Assembly (NCBI GenBank): GCA_900764215.1 | Contig: CAAFNI010000217.1 | Span: 1 to 15,883, forward strand | Direction of reading: 5' to 3' | Length of the DNA: 15,883 nt | Source: an uncultured Sutterella sp. | Lineage (GTDB): Bacteria; Pseudomonadota; Gammaproteobacteria; Burkholderiales; Burkholderiaceae_F | Shown: one piece after another, positions 1 to 6,927 of the stretch | How the letters are laid out: each line of letters begins with the position of its first letter | Position numbering within the stretch: the first letter of the stretch is position 1 | The notes under the pieces: model-generated | Databases searched by the model: none | What the model was told of the DNA's origin: nothing | The model's input: only the letters and a program-made list of their open reading frames with translations | Translations under genes and position numbers: made by a program

Positions 1-764
1 ACGCACGCGGCACGGGCAAGCGTTGCTGCTGTCGCCGCCAAACAGGTCCTCGGCGCAACCTCGGCACCGGGAATCGTCTTGGAGAGACGCTCGACGCGAT
101 CCCGCTCTGCGTTGCTGCCCCAGAAGAGAACACTGCTCAGACCGGCGTCGGCAAGCTTTCGTCCCAAATGCGTCCAATGCGCCTCAGGCCAAAGTTTTTC
201 ATCGCGGCTCGTATTGACAGCCAGCGCCGCATAGGGCTCTGACAGTCTAACGGACGGCTCCGCCTTCGCCCTCAGTCCGAAAACAGGCTTGTCAGGATCG
301 ATCTTGTAGCCCAGAACTTCAGCTGCGGCCATACGGTAGCGCTTCACGGCCCCTAGCGAAGCTGGCAAGTCAAGCTTGCGGGCATACGCAAGCGAAGCGA
401 TTGGTTCACGGGCCGTGCCCCAGCTGTACCCCGTCGACGGAACACCCGTCCATCGAGCCACCATCGCCGATCGCATCAGACCCTGAATGTCAAGCACGAC
501 ATCATAGTTTTCGGCGCAAAGCGCTTGCCTGACAGCAGCCATTTCAGCTCGAACCGGTCCTGAGAGAATTGCCCTGCGCCAACGTCGAAAAGCCGTCACA
601 TGGACCTTGGACACGGCGGGCGCAAGGGTAGGAATGTCTTGGAAGCTCTCTTCTGCGACCCAGTGCAGCTCCGCTTCGGGCATAGCCTGACGAATGTCAT
701 GAGCCACGGGCAAGGCATGAATGATGTCTCCCATGGAGGATGACTTGATGACGAGGATCTTCAA
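1..764 (-). CDS. waaC: LPS heptosyltransferase I (partial, 3' end outside window)
   Basis: Transfers the first L-glycero-D-manno-heptose from ADP-heptose onto Kdo of Kdo2-lipid A at the cytoplasmic face of the inner membrane, starting the LPS inner core. About 254 residues are visible and the frame is open to the window edge, so roughly the last fifth is missing. The N-terminus reads MKILVIKSSSMGDIIHALP, the GT-B nucleotide-sugar transferase start of WaaC, with the family's key Asp at residue 13. RRWRRA, the block TAREPIASL and the donor-domain block RDEKLWPEAHW also match WaaC rather than WaaF. The start is TTG, directly abutting the pgi stop codon, with a strong ribosome binding site six bases upstream. 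The gene is last in the visible part of a leftward operon after the mutase and pgi. A Kdo transferase or further core gene may follow outside the window, which is inference. Confidence 0.93.
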   Translation of the reverse strand, partial: MKILVIKSSSMGDIIHALPVAHDIRQAMPEAELHWVAEESFQDIPTLAPAVSKVHVTAFRRWRRAILSGPVRAEMAAVRQALCAENYDVVLDIQGLMRSAMVARWTGVPSTGYSWGTAREPIASLAYARKLDLPASLGAVKRYRMAAAEVLGYKIDPDKPVFGLRAKAEPSVRLSEPYAALAVNTSRDEKLWPEAHWTHLGRKLADAGLSSVLFWGSNAERDRVERLSKTIPGAEVAPRTCLAATAATLARAAC

Positions 765-2219
765 TTAAAACCTCACCTCTTCTGCGACGGCCGTCATCGG
801 ATCCTCGCCCTTTTCCGCGCGCTTGCTCAAGCGCTTTCCGAGCTCAACGCCGGGCTGGTCGAAGGGATTGATGCCGAAAAGCGTGCCGAGCATCGTCGTC
901 TTGTGCTCATACATGGCCATGAGCGCACCCAAGCGGCGCGGCGTCACAGCGTCCATGACGACGGCCGTAACGGCATTGAAGCACGGATTGTCGGGATCGC
1001 GCATGATAAGTGCCTCGGCCTGGGCACGCGCATTGGCAAGCAACACGCGATAATGTTCCGCGTAGCGGTGACCCGGCATCTCGCTCCAGATAAGATCAAT
1101 GCTGGCGCGGCCGGTGCCTTCGCGAAGCCATTGATAGAAACTGTGTTGGGCCTCGTTGCCGTTCGCACCCCAGACGGCCTGTCCGGTCCTGCCCGGAATT
1201 CGCCGTCCATCTGGCGTATGGTTCTTGCCAAGCGACTCCATCTCAAGCTGTTGCAGCCAAGGCACGATCACGCGCAGCCGTTCGTCGTACGGCAACACGC
1301 AGTGCGTGCTGATCTCAAGGCGGTTGGCGTTCCAGAATGCGATCATGGCCAATGTCGCCGGCAGATTCCTTTCAAGCGGCGCCGTCAACGAATGACGATC
1401 CATCTCGGCCGCCCCCTGCAGAAACTCGAGAAAAATCTCGGGCCCAAGCGACAGCGCAAGCGGAAGGCCCACGGCCCCCCAAACGGAGAATCGTCCTCCG
1501 ACCCAATCCCACATGTGGAAGAAGTTCTCTTCGGGCAGGCACATTTGATTGGCGGCATCCGGATTCGCCGAGACGACCACCATGTGGCGGGTGCGGTCCG
1601 TGCCCACAATGCCTGAATTGAGAAGCCATTGATCGACCGCCGCCGCGTTGACGAGCGTCTCTCGGGTGCCGAAGCTCTTCGAGGAAACAACGACAAGCGT
1701 CGAGAGCGGATTGCACACATCGAGAATGCGTTCAAGCAGCACGCCGTCGACGGTGGAAAGAAAGTGGACGCGAATCTTCGGATTGGCGGGACGAAGCGCA
1801 TGATAGACCGCATGAGGCCCCATGTCTGAACCGCCGATGCCGATGTTGATCACATCAGTGATGCGATCGCCTCGACAACCAAGCCGAACGCCCTCGCGCA
1901 CCTGGCGCGCAAAGTCGAGCATGCGCCGGCGCTCGCGGTCAACCTCGGCGAACTTCGGCGCATTGGCCGCAAAGGATCGCAGAGACGTGTGCAGTGCGGC
2001 ACGATTTTCGCTCGGGTTCACGACCTCGCCCGCAATCATGCGACGGTGCGCCTCTTCTACGCCGCGCGTGCGGCAATGCTCCGCAAGGCGCGTGATGTCT
2101 TCTCCCGTCAGTCGTTGGCGGGAAATGTCAAGGCGGATGCCGCAGGCCGTCACCGTCGTGTCGACGCCCGCACTGTCTCGCAGAAAGGGCAGCAGGGTCC
2201 AGTTGTTCGTATCACTCAT
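765..2219 (-). CDS. pgi: Glucose-6-phosphate isomerase
   Basis: Interconverts glucose-6-phosphate and fructose-6-phosphate in the cytoplasm, linking central metabolism to hexose-phosphate supply for LPS sugars. The 484-residue protein carries the PGI signatures in order: IGIGGSDMGP (about 126-135), SSKSFGT (179-185, phosphate binding), WVGGRFSVWGA (239-249), QQLEMESLGK with catalytic Glu328, AQHSFYQ with catalytic His359, and FDQPGVELGK with Lys462 near the C-terminus. It is shorter than the roughly 550 residues of E. coli PGI, with a short N-terminus and a C-terminus ending soon after the active-site lysine. I chose the ATG at 2219 (MSDTNNW). A TTG at 2258 would overlap the upstream mutase gene and add 13 residues with no PGI likeness. 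It is the middle gene of the leftward operon, 22 bases after the mutase and zero bases before waaC. Confidence 0.95.
   Translation of the reverse strand: MSDTNNWTLLPFLRDSAGVDTTVTACGIRLDISRQRLTGEDITRLAEHCRTRGVEEAHRRMIAGEVVNPSENRAALHTSLRSFAANAPKFAEVDRERRRMLDFARQVREGVRLGCRGDRITDVINIGIGGSDMGPHAVYHALRPANPKIRVHFLSTVDGVLLERILDVCNPLSTLVVVSSKSFGTRETLVNAAAVDQWLLNSGIVGTDRTRHMVVVSANPDAANQMCLPEENFFHMWDWVGGRFSVWGAVGLPLALSLGPEIFLEFLQGAAEMDRHSLTAPLERNLPATLAMIAFWNANRLEISTHCVLPYDERLRVIVPWLQQLEMESLGKNHTPDGRRIPGRTGQAVWGANGNEAQHSFYQWLREGTGRASIDLIWSEMPGHRYAEHYRVLLANARAQAEALIMRDPDNPCFNAVTAVVMDAVTPRRLGALMAMYEHKTTMLGTLFGINPFDQPGVELGKRLSKRAEKGEDPMTAVAEEVRF
771..779 (-). promoter_or_regulatory. Ribosome binding site fixing the waaC TTG start
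   Basis: On the minus strand GAGGTGAGG lies six bases before the TTG at 764-762 and inside the last codons of pgi. It is the only good Shine-Dalgarno near the start and supports TTG over the internal ATG eleven codons later, which would cut off the first beta strand. Its position implies translational coupling with pgi. Confidence 0.75.
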
Positions 2220-2241
2220 ATGAAATCCAGTACGTGCTCTC

Positions 2242-3624
2242 TCAGAAGGGGAGTTCAAGCGACGGCTCGACCTTCAGCAGAACTTCAGCAAAGGTTTTCT
2301 TGATGCGCTCAAGCGCTTCGTGCGTATCGCCCTCAAGACGCAGCACCACGACGGGCGTCGTATTTGAAGAACGTGCGAGCGCAAAGCCGTCGCTCCACTC
2401 AACTCGGACACCGTCAATCGTAATCACATCAAGCGCGTCATCAAAGCGAGCCTCCTTCTGCAGTCGGGCAATAAAGGCCTTGTTCTCGCCTTCCGCCATG
2501 CGGATCTGCAGCTCCGGCGTATTGACAGCACTCGGCAACGCCTCAAGCACGGCGGAAGGATCCGCTTCGCGGGACAGAATTTCAAGAATTCGGGCACCGG
2601 CATAGACGCCGTCGTCAAATCCTGGCCAGCGATCGTCGTTGAAGAAGAGATGGCCTGACATTTCACCCGCAAACGGAGCGCCCGTTTCGCGCAACTTGGC
2701 CTTGACGAGGGAGTGCCCTGTGCAACTGATTGTCGGAACGCCTCCGCAGGCCACGATCCAAGGAACAAGGCGGCGCGTGCACTTGACGTCATATACGATC
2801 TGGGCGCCAGGATGATGCGAGAGGATGTCCTTCGCGAAAAGCATCATCTGACGGTCCGGATAAATGATGGCTCCCGACTTCGTCACAACGCCCAGGCGAT
2901 CTCCGTCGCCGTCGAAAGCAAGGCCCAGCTCAATGCCGTCTTCGCGCACAGCCTTCTTGAGATCCTCAAGATTTTCCGGTTTGGAGGGATCCGGATGATG
3001 ATTCGGGAAATTTCCGTCGACATCCGTGAACAATTCCGTCACCTCGCACCCGAGAGACTTGAAGAGTCGAACTGCGACCGGCCCCGCAACGCCATTGCCT
3101 GCGTCGATCGCAATGCGCATCCGGCGCGCAAGCCGCACGTCGGAAAGAACCCGCTCCAGATAAGCAGGAACCACGTCCTCGCGACGAATCGTCCCGGGCA
3201 CTTCAGCCGTGCGCCAGTCCCCGTTTTCGATGCGTACGCGAATGTCTTGAATCTGATCGGCAAAGAGCGTGATGCCGCCGATCATCATCTTGAGGCCATT
3301 GTATTCGGGAGGGTTGTGCGAACCTGTCACCGCGACGCCGGTGCCGTTGCCGAAATGAACAGTGGCGAAGTAAAGCACCGGCGTAGGAACCATGCCGATG
3401 TCGATCACGTCTACGCCGGACGCCGTGATGCCCTCCATCAATGCGTTGACAAGGCGCTCGCCCGACAGACGACCGTCGCGTCCGACGCAGAAAGAGTTCT
3501 TGCCGGCTTCGTGCGCCATCGTGCCGAGCACACGGCCGATCTGGCGGACTGCATCCTCCGTCAAAGTCTTGTCAACGATGCCGCGAATGTCATAAGCCTT
3601 GAAAATAGAGGCGTCGGGCGCCAT
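2242..3624 (-). CDS. algC: Phosphomannomutase/phosphoglucomutase, AlgC type
   Basis: Moves phosphate between C6 and C1 of mannose or glucose, yielding mannose-1-P or glucose-1-P for nucleotide sugars. At 460 residues it matches the bacterial alpha-D-phosphohexomutase length. Visible motifs are KAYDIRGIVD near the N-terminus (9-18), the phosphoserine loop TGSHNPPEYNG with Ser102, the Mg2+ loop DGDGDR at 238-243, the sugar-specificity loop GEMSGH at 320-325, and the C-terminal phosphate-binding loop RSSNTTP. YDIRG plus GEMSGH fits the dual-specificity PMM/PGM (AlgC) class better than GlmM, but substrate choice cannot be proved from sequence; manB is a common alternative name. The ATG start has GAGGAG seven bases upstream (3632-3637). 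It is the first gene of the leftward operon. Glucose-1-P made here could feed galU at 6928-7767. Confidence 0.9.
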   Translation of the reverse strand: MAPDASIFKAYDIRGIVDKTLTEDAVRQIGRVLGTMAHEAGKNSFCVGRDGRLSGERLVNALMEGITASGVDVIDIGMVPTPVLYFATVHFGNGTGVAVTGSHNPPEYNGLKMMIGGITLFADQIQDIRVRIENGDWRTAEVPGTIRREDVVPAYLERVLSDVRLARRMRIAIDAGNGVAGPVAVRLFKSLGCEVTELFTDVDGNFPNHHPDPSKPENLEDLKKAVREDGIELGLAFDGDGDRLGVVTKSGAIIYPDRQMMLFAKDILSHHPGAQIVYDVKCTRRLVPWIVACGGVPTISCTGHSLVKAKLRETGAPFAGEMSGHLFFNDDRWPGFDDGVYAGARILEILSREADPSAVLEALPSAVNTPELQIRMAEGENKAFIARLQKEARFDDALDVITIDGVRVEWSDGFALARSSNTTPVVVLRLEGDTHEALERIKKTFAEVLLKVEPSLELPF

Positions 3625-3631
3625 AACTCAT

Positions 3632-3637
3632 CTCCTC
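3632..3637 (-). promoter_or_regulatory. Ribosome binding site of the AlgC-type mutase
   Basis: GAGGAG on the minus strand, seven bases before the ATG at 3624-3622. It confirms this start for the first gene of the leftward operon. Confidence 0.7.
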
Positions 3638-3692
3638 GTATTTAGTCCGCAGGCGCAGAATCCAGTCTGCGCCCGTTGCAGGTAATTTGATA

Positions 3693-3721
3693 ATTGTAGC
3701 CAATCGAGGACTTGCACCCAA
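3693..3721 (-). promoter_or_regulatory. Candidate sigma-70 promoter for the mutase-pgi-waaC operon
   Basis: On the minus strand a -10 hexamer TACAAT (3698-3693) follows TTGGGT (3721-3716) by exactly 17 bases. The -10 is five of six to consensus; the -35 keeps TTG only. The predicted transcript start near 3686 gives a leader of about 60 bases before the ATG at 3624. Seen by eye; no start-site data. Confidence 0.45.
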
Positions 3722-3726
3722 AACCC

Positions 3727-3746
3727 GTTTGCAATCTTTGGCAAAC
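3727..3746. repeat. Inverted repeat GTTTGC-N8-GCAAAC in the divergent promoter region
   Basis: Perfect 6-bp arms (3727-3732 and 3741-3746) with an 8-base spacer, just upstream of the leftward promoter and between the two divergent operons. The size and symmetry suit a dimeric regulator. A second perfect inverted repeat, CCGGC-N4-GCCGG, follows at 3754-3767. No known regulator site is recognised. Confidence 0.4.
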
Positions 3747-3753
3747 ACAGGAC

Positions 3754-3767
3754 CCGGCCGACGCCGG
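3754..3767. repeat. Inverted repeat CCGGC-N4-GCCGG
   Basis: Perfect 5-bp arms around a CGAC spacer, between the operator-like repeat at 3727-3746 and the likely hldA transcription start. If transcribed it would fold as a small GC-rich hairpin. Function unknown. Confidence 0.35.
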
Positions 3768-3781
3768 ACGTCGCCAACCAT

Positions 3782-3787
3782 TACAAT
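3782..3787 (+). promoter_or_regulatory. Possible -10 element for the hldA operon
   Basis: TACAAT on the plus strand, five of six to consensus. I find no acceptable -35 at 16-18 bases upstream because that stretch is GC-rich (around 3758-3765), so an activator may be needed or the real promoter lies elsewhere. A start near 3794 would give a leader of about 45 bases containing the hairpin at 3810-3828. Confidence 0.25.
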
Positions 3788-3809
3788 CAGGGCACGTCTA
3801 CCACCATGA

Positions 3810-3828
3810 GGCGGCCTCATGAGCCGCC
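3810..3828 (+). promoter_or_regulatory. GC-rich hairpin just before hldA
   Basis: GGCGGC (3810-3815) pairs perfectly with GCCGCC (3823-3828) around a 7-base loop, and the loop-side bases TCA/TGA can add pairs with one C bulged. The hairpin ends 10 bases before the hldA ATG and is followed by a short T run. There is no Shine-Dalgarno between it and the ATG, so it could govern translation initiation or act as an attenuator. The role is inference. Confidence 0.4.
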
Positions 3829-3838
3829 CGCAACTTTT

Positions 3839-4759
3839 ATGGACAAACAGACTCTTTCCAAAGCCCGCGTTCTTGTAACGGGCGATGCCATGCTGGACCG
3901 CTACTGGTTCGGCGACGCCGAACGCATCTCCCCTGAAGCGCCGGTTCCCGTCGTGCGCATCAGCCGCACCGAAGAACGTCTCGGCGGCGCAGCCAACGTT
4001 GCGGTCAACATCGCCAGCATCGGCGCCCGCTCCTCCCTTCTCTGCGTCGTCGGCAACGACGAGCCGGGCCACAGGCTTGAACGTTTCGCGAGCGAACAAG
4101 GCATTGCCCCGCACTTCCAATTCGACGACTCGCTCGACACGACCGTCAAGCTTCGCGTCGTAGCCCGACAGCAGCAGATGTTGCGCTGCGATTTCGAATC
4201 ACATCCTGCGGAAGAGGCTCTCAACAAGCATCTCGACATATTTCGCGCCCTGCTCGCCGAACACGATGCCCTGATTCTCTCCGATTACGGGAAGGGCGGC
4301 CTTTCTCACATCGTCACAATGATTGCCATGGCCCGCGAAGCCGGCATTCCGGTTCTCATCGACCCCAAAGGCGACGACTATTCGCGCTACCACGGCGCAA
4401 CGCTGCTCACACCCAACCTATCAGAGCTCCGACAGGTTGTCGGGACTTGGCAAAGTGAAGATGAACTCACTGTCAAGGCTCAGCGGTTGCGCGCCGAACT
4501 CAACCTCAAATACCTGCTTCTCACCCGCAGCGAAGAAGGCATGACCCTTTACTTTGAAGGCGGTCAGATCACCGTGCCTACACAGGCTCGCGAGGTCTAC
4601 GACGTCTCAGGTGCAGGTGACACCGTCATTGCCATCCTCGCCACCATGCTCGCTACGGGCATGTCCGTCGAAGAAGCCGTCTGCACGGCCAACCGCGCCG
4701 CCGGCGTGGTCGTCGGCAAGCTCGGCACCGCCACCGTTTCTTACGAAGAACTCTTTTAA
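3839..4759 (+). CDS. hldA: D-glycero-beta-D-manno-heptose-7-phosphate kinase
   Basis: Phosphorylates D-glycero-beta-D-manno-heptose-7-phosphate at C1 to the 1,7-bisphosphate in ADP-heptose synthesis. The 306-residue cytoplasmic PfkB/ribokinase-fold protein shows ARVLVTGDAMLDRYWFGDAE near the N-terminus, RISPEAPVPVV (29-39), the substrate loop LGGAANVAVNIASIG, and the PfkB signature DVSGAGDTV with the catalytic Asp at about residue 261. It corresponds to the kinase half of E. coli HldE (RfaE domain I) and stops where the cytidylyltransferase-fold half would begin; that half is encoded separately at 6348-6842. I prefer the ATG at 3839 (MDKQTL). The ATG at 3806 would add 11 unconserved residues and overlap the hairpin. 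Neither has a visible ribosome binding site. It is the first gene of the rightward heptose operon. Confidence 0.93.
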   Translation: MDKQTLSKARVLVTGDAMLDRYWFGDAERISPEAPVPVVRISRTEERLGGAANVAVNIASIGARSSLLCVVGNDEPGHRLERFASEQGIAPHFQFDDSLDTTVKLRVVARQQQMLRCDFESHPAEEALNKHLDIFRALLAEHDALILSDYGKGGLSHIVTMIAMAREAGIPVLIDPKGDDYSRYHGATLLTPNLSELRQVVGTWQSEDELTVKAQRLRAELNLKYLLLTRSEEGMTLYFEGGQITVPTQAREVYDVSGAGDTVIAILATMLATGMSVEEAVCTANRAAGVVVGKLGTATVSYEELF

Positions 4760-4771
4760 GGATTGACCGCC

Positions 4772-5776
4772 ATGAGCATTCTCGTTACCGGCGCTGCCGG
4801 CTTCATCGGCTGCAACAACGTTCTCGCCCTGAACGACCGAGGCATCACCGACATCATCGCCGTCGACAATCTCGAACGCGGCGAAAAATACCAGAACCTC
4901 GCCAAGTGCAGCATCTCCGACTACTTCGACAAGCGCGACTTCATTGCCCGCGTTCGCGACCGCACCGCTCCGAAGCCCGAGGCGATCTTCCATCAGGGCG
5001 CCTGTTCCGACACGATGGAGCACGACGGCAAGTACATGATGGAAAACAACTACCGATACACGCTTGAGCTCTACCGATGGGCTCAGGAGCTCGGCATTCC
5101 CTTCATCTACGCCTCTTCCGCTGCCACGTACGGCGCACATCCCGAATTTATCGAAGATGTCCGCTTCGAGGGACCGCTCAACGTTTACGGCTACTCCAAG
5201 TATCTCTTTGACCAAGTGCTTCGCCGGGAAATGAAAAGCCTTCGCGCTCCCGTCATCGGCCTTCGCTACTTCAACGTCTACGGCCCGAACGAGCAGCATA
5301 AGGGCCGCATGGCCTCCGTTGCCTTTCACCAGTACTTCCAGTACCGTCGCACGGGCAAGGTAAAGCTCTTTGAAGGCTGTCTCGGCTATGGCAACGGCGA
5401 GCAATCCCGCGACTTCATCTACGTCGGAGACGTCTGCCGAGTGCTCATGCACTTCCTTGACAAGCCCGTCTCCGGCATCTACAACTGCGGCACGGGCCGC
5501 GCCCAGCCCTTCAACGACGTGGCGCTCTCCGTCATCAACGCTCTGCGTGAACACGAGGGCAAGCCGCAGCTTGCACTGGAAGAGGCCGTCGATTGCGGCG
5601 AACTTGAGTACATCGCCTTTCCGGATGCGCTCAAGGGAAAATATCAGGCCTTTACGCAAGCCAACCTTGAAAACCTGCGCAAGGCAGGCTGCGACATTGA
5701 GTTCCGCACGGTTCAGGAAGGCACGCGCGAATACATGCAGAACCTTCTCTCCGCCTTTCCGACCGTGGAAGAGTAA
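4772..5776 (+). CDS. hldD: ADP-L-glycero-D-manno-heptose-6-epimerase
   Basis: Last step of ADP-heptose synthesis: epimerises ADP-D-glycero-D-manno-heptose at C6 using bound NADP(H). The 334-residue extended-SDR protein opens with the Rossmann motif TGAAGFIG (6-13). It keeps IFHQGACSDTMEHDGKYMM, the active-site ASSAATYG (114-121), the YxxxK pair Tyr139/Lys143 in YGYSK, and RYFNVYGPNEQHKGRMAS, which contributes the second catalytic Lys region. It follows E. coli HldD closely through these blocks. Start: ATG at 4772, with TAAGGA ending nine bases upstream; an in-frame TTG at 4763 would add three residues and lacks a ribosome binding site. It begins 12 bases after hldA and its stop overlaps the gmhB ATG by one base. 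Confidence 0.95.
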   Translation: MSILVTGAAGFIGCNNVLALNDRGITDIIAVDNLERGEKYQNLAKCSISDYFDKRDFIARVRDRTAPKPEAIFHQGACSDTMEHDGKYMMENNYRYTLELYRWAQELGIPFIYASSAATYGAHPEFIEDVRFEGPLNVYGYSKYLFDQVLRREMKSLRAPVIGLRYFNVYGPNEQHKGRMASVAFHQYFQYRRTGKVKLFEGCLGYGNGEQSRDFIYVGDVCRVLMHFLDKPVSGIYNCGTGRAQPFNDVALSVINALREHEGKPQLALEEAVDCGELEYIAFPDALKGKYQAFTQANLENLRKAGCDIEFRTVQEGTREYMQNLLSAFPTVEE

Positions 5777-6351
5777 TGACGAAAGCCGCTTTTCTCGACC
5801 GTGACGGCGTAATCAACATTGACCGCGCCTACGTCCACAAGATCGAGGATTTCGACTGGGTTCCGGGCGCCCTAGAGGCTGCCCGCGCCCTCTCGGACGC
5901 CGGTTACCTCATCGTCGTTGTCACCAATCAATCCGGCATCGGCCGCGGCTATTACGGCGAAGCGGATTTTGCGCGACTCACCGATTGGATGAAAGCCCGT
6001 TTTGCCGAAGCAGGCGCCCCACTCGCCGGCGTCTATTTCTGCCCGCACCACCCGGAAAAGGCCAACCCGCCCTACCGAACGGACTGCCTATGCAGGAAGC
6101 CCCATCCCGGCATGCTTCTCAAGGCTGCAGCTGACCTCGGCATCGACCTCTCCTCATCGATCATGTTCGGCGACAAGCCGAGCGACATGACGGCCGGCCG
6201 CAGTGCGGGCTGCTTTGAGCGCGTGCAGCTCGGCACGAACGGCATTGAAACCCCGACATCTTCCAGCGATGCCACCAGGGCCTTCCAAAGTCTGGCCTGC
6301 GCCGTTTCCTCTCCGTGGTTCCAACAACTCAAGCAAAGGAGTACCCCGTGA
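5776..6351 (+). CDS. gmhB: D-glycero-beta-D-manno-heptose-1,7-bisphosphate 7-phosphatase
   Basis: Removes the 7-phosphate from heptose-1,7-bisphosphate, between the HldA and HldC steps. This 191-residue HAD-superfamily enzyme has the nucleophile motif FLDRDGVIN with Asp8 and Asp10, motif II TNQSGIGRG (50-58), motif III Lys108 in CRKPHPG, and motif IV FGDKPSDM with Asp133 and Asp137. A GmhB-type zinc site is visible: Cys89 and His91 in CPHH, Cys104 and Cys106 in CLC. This separates it from other HAD phosphatases, though histidinol-phosphate phosphatases share the fold. Its ATG overlaps the hldD stop (TAATG) and its TGA overlaps the hldC GTG (GTGA), so the middle of the operon is translationally coupled. 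Confidence 0.94.
   Translation: MTKAAFLDRDGVINIDRAYVHKIEDFDWVPGALEAARALSDAGYLIVVVTNQSGIGRGYYGEADFARLTDWMKARFAEAGAPLAGVYFCPHHPEKANPPYRTDCLCRKPHPGMLLKAAADLGIDLSSSIMFGDKPSDMTAGRSAGCFERVQLGTNGIETPTSSSDATRAFQSLACAVSSPWFQQLKQRSTP
6336..6341 (+). promoter_or_regulatory. Ribosome binding site deciding the hldC GTG start
   Basis: AAGGAG lies six bases before GTG at 6348-6350, inside the end of gmhB. It supports this GTG over an in-frame upstream start at 6315, which has no such site and would add 11 unconserved residues. Confidence 0.75.
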
Positions 6352-6842
6352 GCACCCGCCTGCCCGCCCCCGCCTTTGAAAGCAAGATCTGCACGATGGA
6401 AGAGCTCGCCGAACGCGCCCATGCGCTTGCGCATCCGGTCGTCATGACCAACGGCGTCTTCGACATCCTGCACCGCGGTCATGTCACCTATCTCGCTCAG
6501 GCTCGAAGCTTGGGAGCGAGTCTCGTCGTAGCCATCAACAGCGACGCATCCGTCAGAATGCTCGGCAAGGGCGATGACCGTCCGATCAACACCGAAACGG
6601 ACCGGGCCGCCGTTCTGGCCTCGCTTGAGGCCGTCTCGCTCGTCGTCGTCTTCAACGACAAAGTCCCGCTCAAGGCCGTTGAACTTGCCCACCCGGACAT
6701 TTACGTCAAGGGCGGAGACTACCGTATCGAGGATCTTCCCGAAGCCAAGCTCGTTTCCACTTGGGGCGCCAAAACCGTTACGGTTCAGTTCGAGCATGAG
6801 CGCTCCACCACTGCCCTTCTGAAAAAAGTTCGGGGCGCCTGA
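6348..6842 (+). CDS. hldC: D-glycero-beta-D-manno-heptose-1-phosphate adenylyltransferase
   Basis: Joins heptose-1-phosphate with ATP to make ADP-D-glycero-beta-D-manno-heptose, the substrate of HldD. The 164-residue protein is a nucleotidyltransferase of the cytidylyltransferase fold: MTNGVFDILHRGHVTYL carries the HxGH nucleotide-binding motif at 42-45, followed by AINSDASVRMLGKG and RPINTETDRAAVLASLEAV, and YVKGGDY further on. It matches the C-terminal half of E. coli HldE (RfaE domain II) as a stand-alone enzyme. The GTG start overlaps the gmhB stop in GTGA. It is the last gene of the heptose operon, 28 bases before the terminator hairpin. Together with hldA, gmhB and hldD it leaves only GmhA, the sedoheptulose-7-phosphate isomerase, unseen in this window. 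Confidence 0.94.
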   Translation: MSTRLPAPAFESKICTMEELAERAHALAHPVVMTNGVFDILHRGHVTYLAQARSLGASLVVAINSDASVRMLGKGDDRPINTETDRAAVLASLEAVSLVVVFNDKVPLKAVELAHPDIYVKGGDYRIEDLPEAKLVSTWGAKTVTVQFEHERSTTALLKKVRGA

Positions 6843-6870
6843 AGCCGCAACCTTTCCTGAAGCCAGCCCC

Positions 6871-6903
6871 AACCCCGCAAGGCTCTGCCGATGCGGGGTT
6901 TTT
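6871..6903 (+). terminator. Rho-independent terminator of the hldA-hldD-gmhB-hldC operon
   Basis: A 9-bp perfect stem, AACCCCGCA (6871-6879) with TGCGGGGTT (6892-6900), has an inner GGC/GCC stem around a TCT loop. The T tract runs through 6903. It lies between convergent hldC and galU. Read leftward the hairpin is the same, but the T tail is only two bases, so termination of galU here would be weaker. Confidence 0.85.
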
Positions 6904-6927
6904 GCCATGCAAGGTTCGAAAGCGGAA

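Noticed and set aside
23..217. Small plus-strand open frame at the window start
   Set aside because: It lies opposite waaC coding sequence and is Arg/Ser-rich with no ribosome binding site.
2241..2252. 12-base sequence CTCAGAAGGGGA repeated at 7816-7827
   Set aside because: In a 16-kb window several 12-base repeats are expected by chance; one copy is in the mutase 3' end, the other in an intergenic hairpin, with no shared context.
2713..3645. Plus-strand open frame opposite the AlgC-type mutase (310 codons)
   Set aside because: Antisense shadow of a gene whose catalytic motifs are all present; no recognisable domain.
4607..5659. Long open frame on the minus strand opposite hldD (350 codons)
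   Set aside because: It mirrors a well-supported hldD gene, has repetitive Val/Ala/Gly/Asp composition typical of antisense frames in GC-rich DNA, and shows no recognisable motif.
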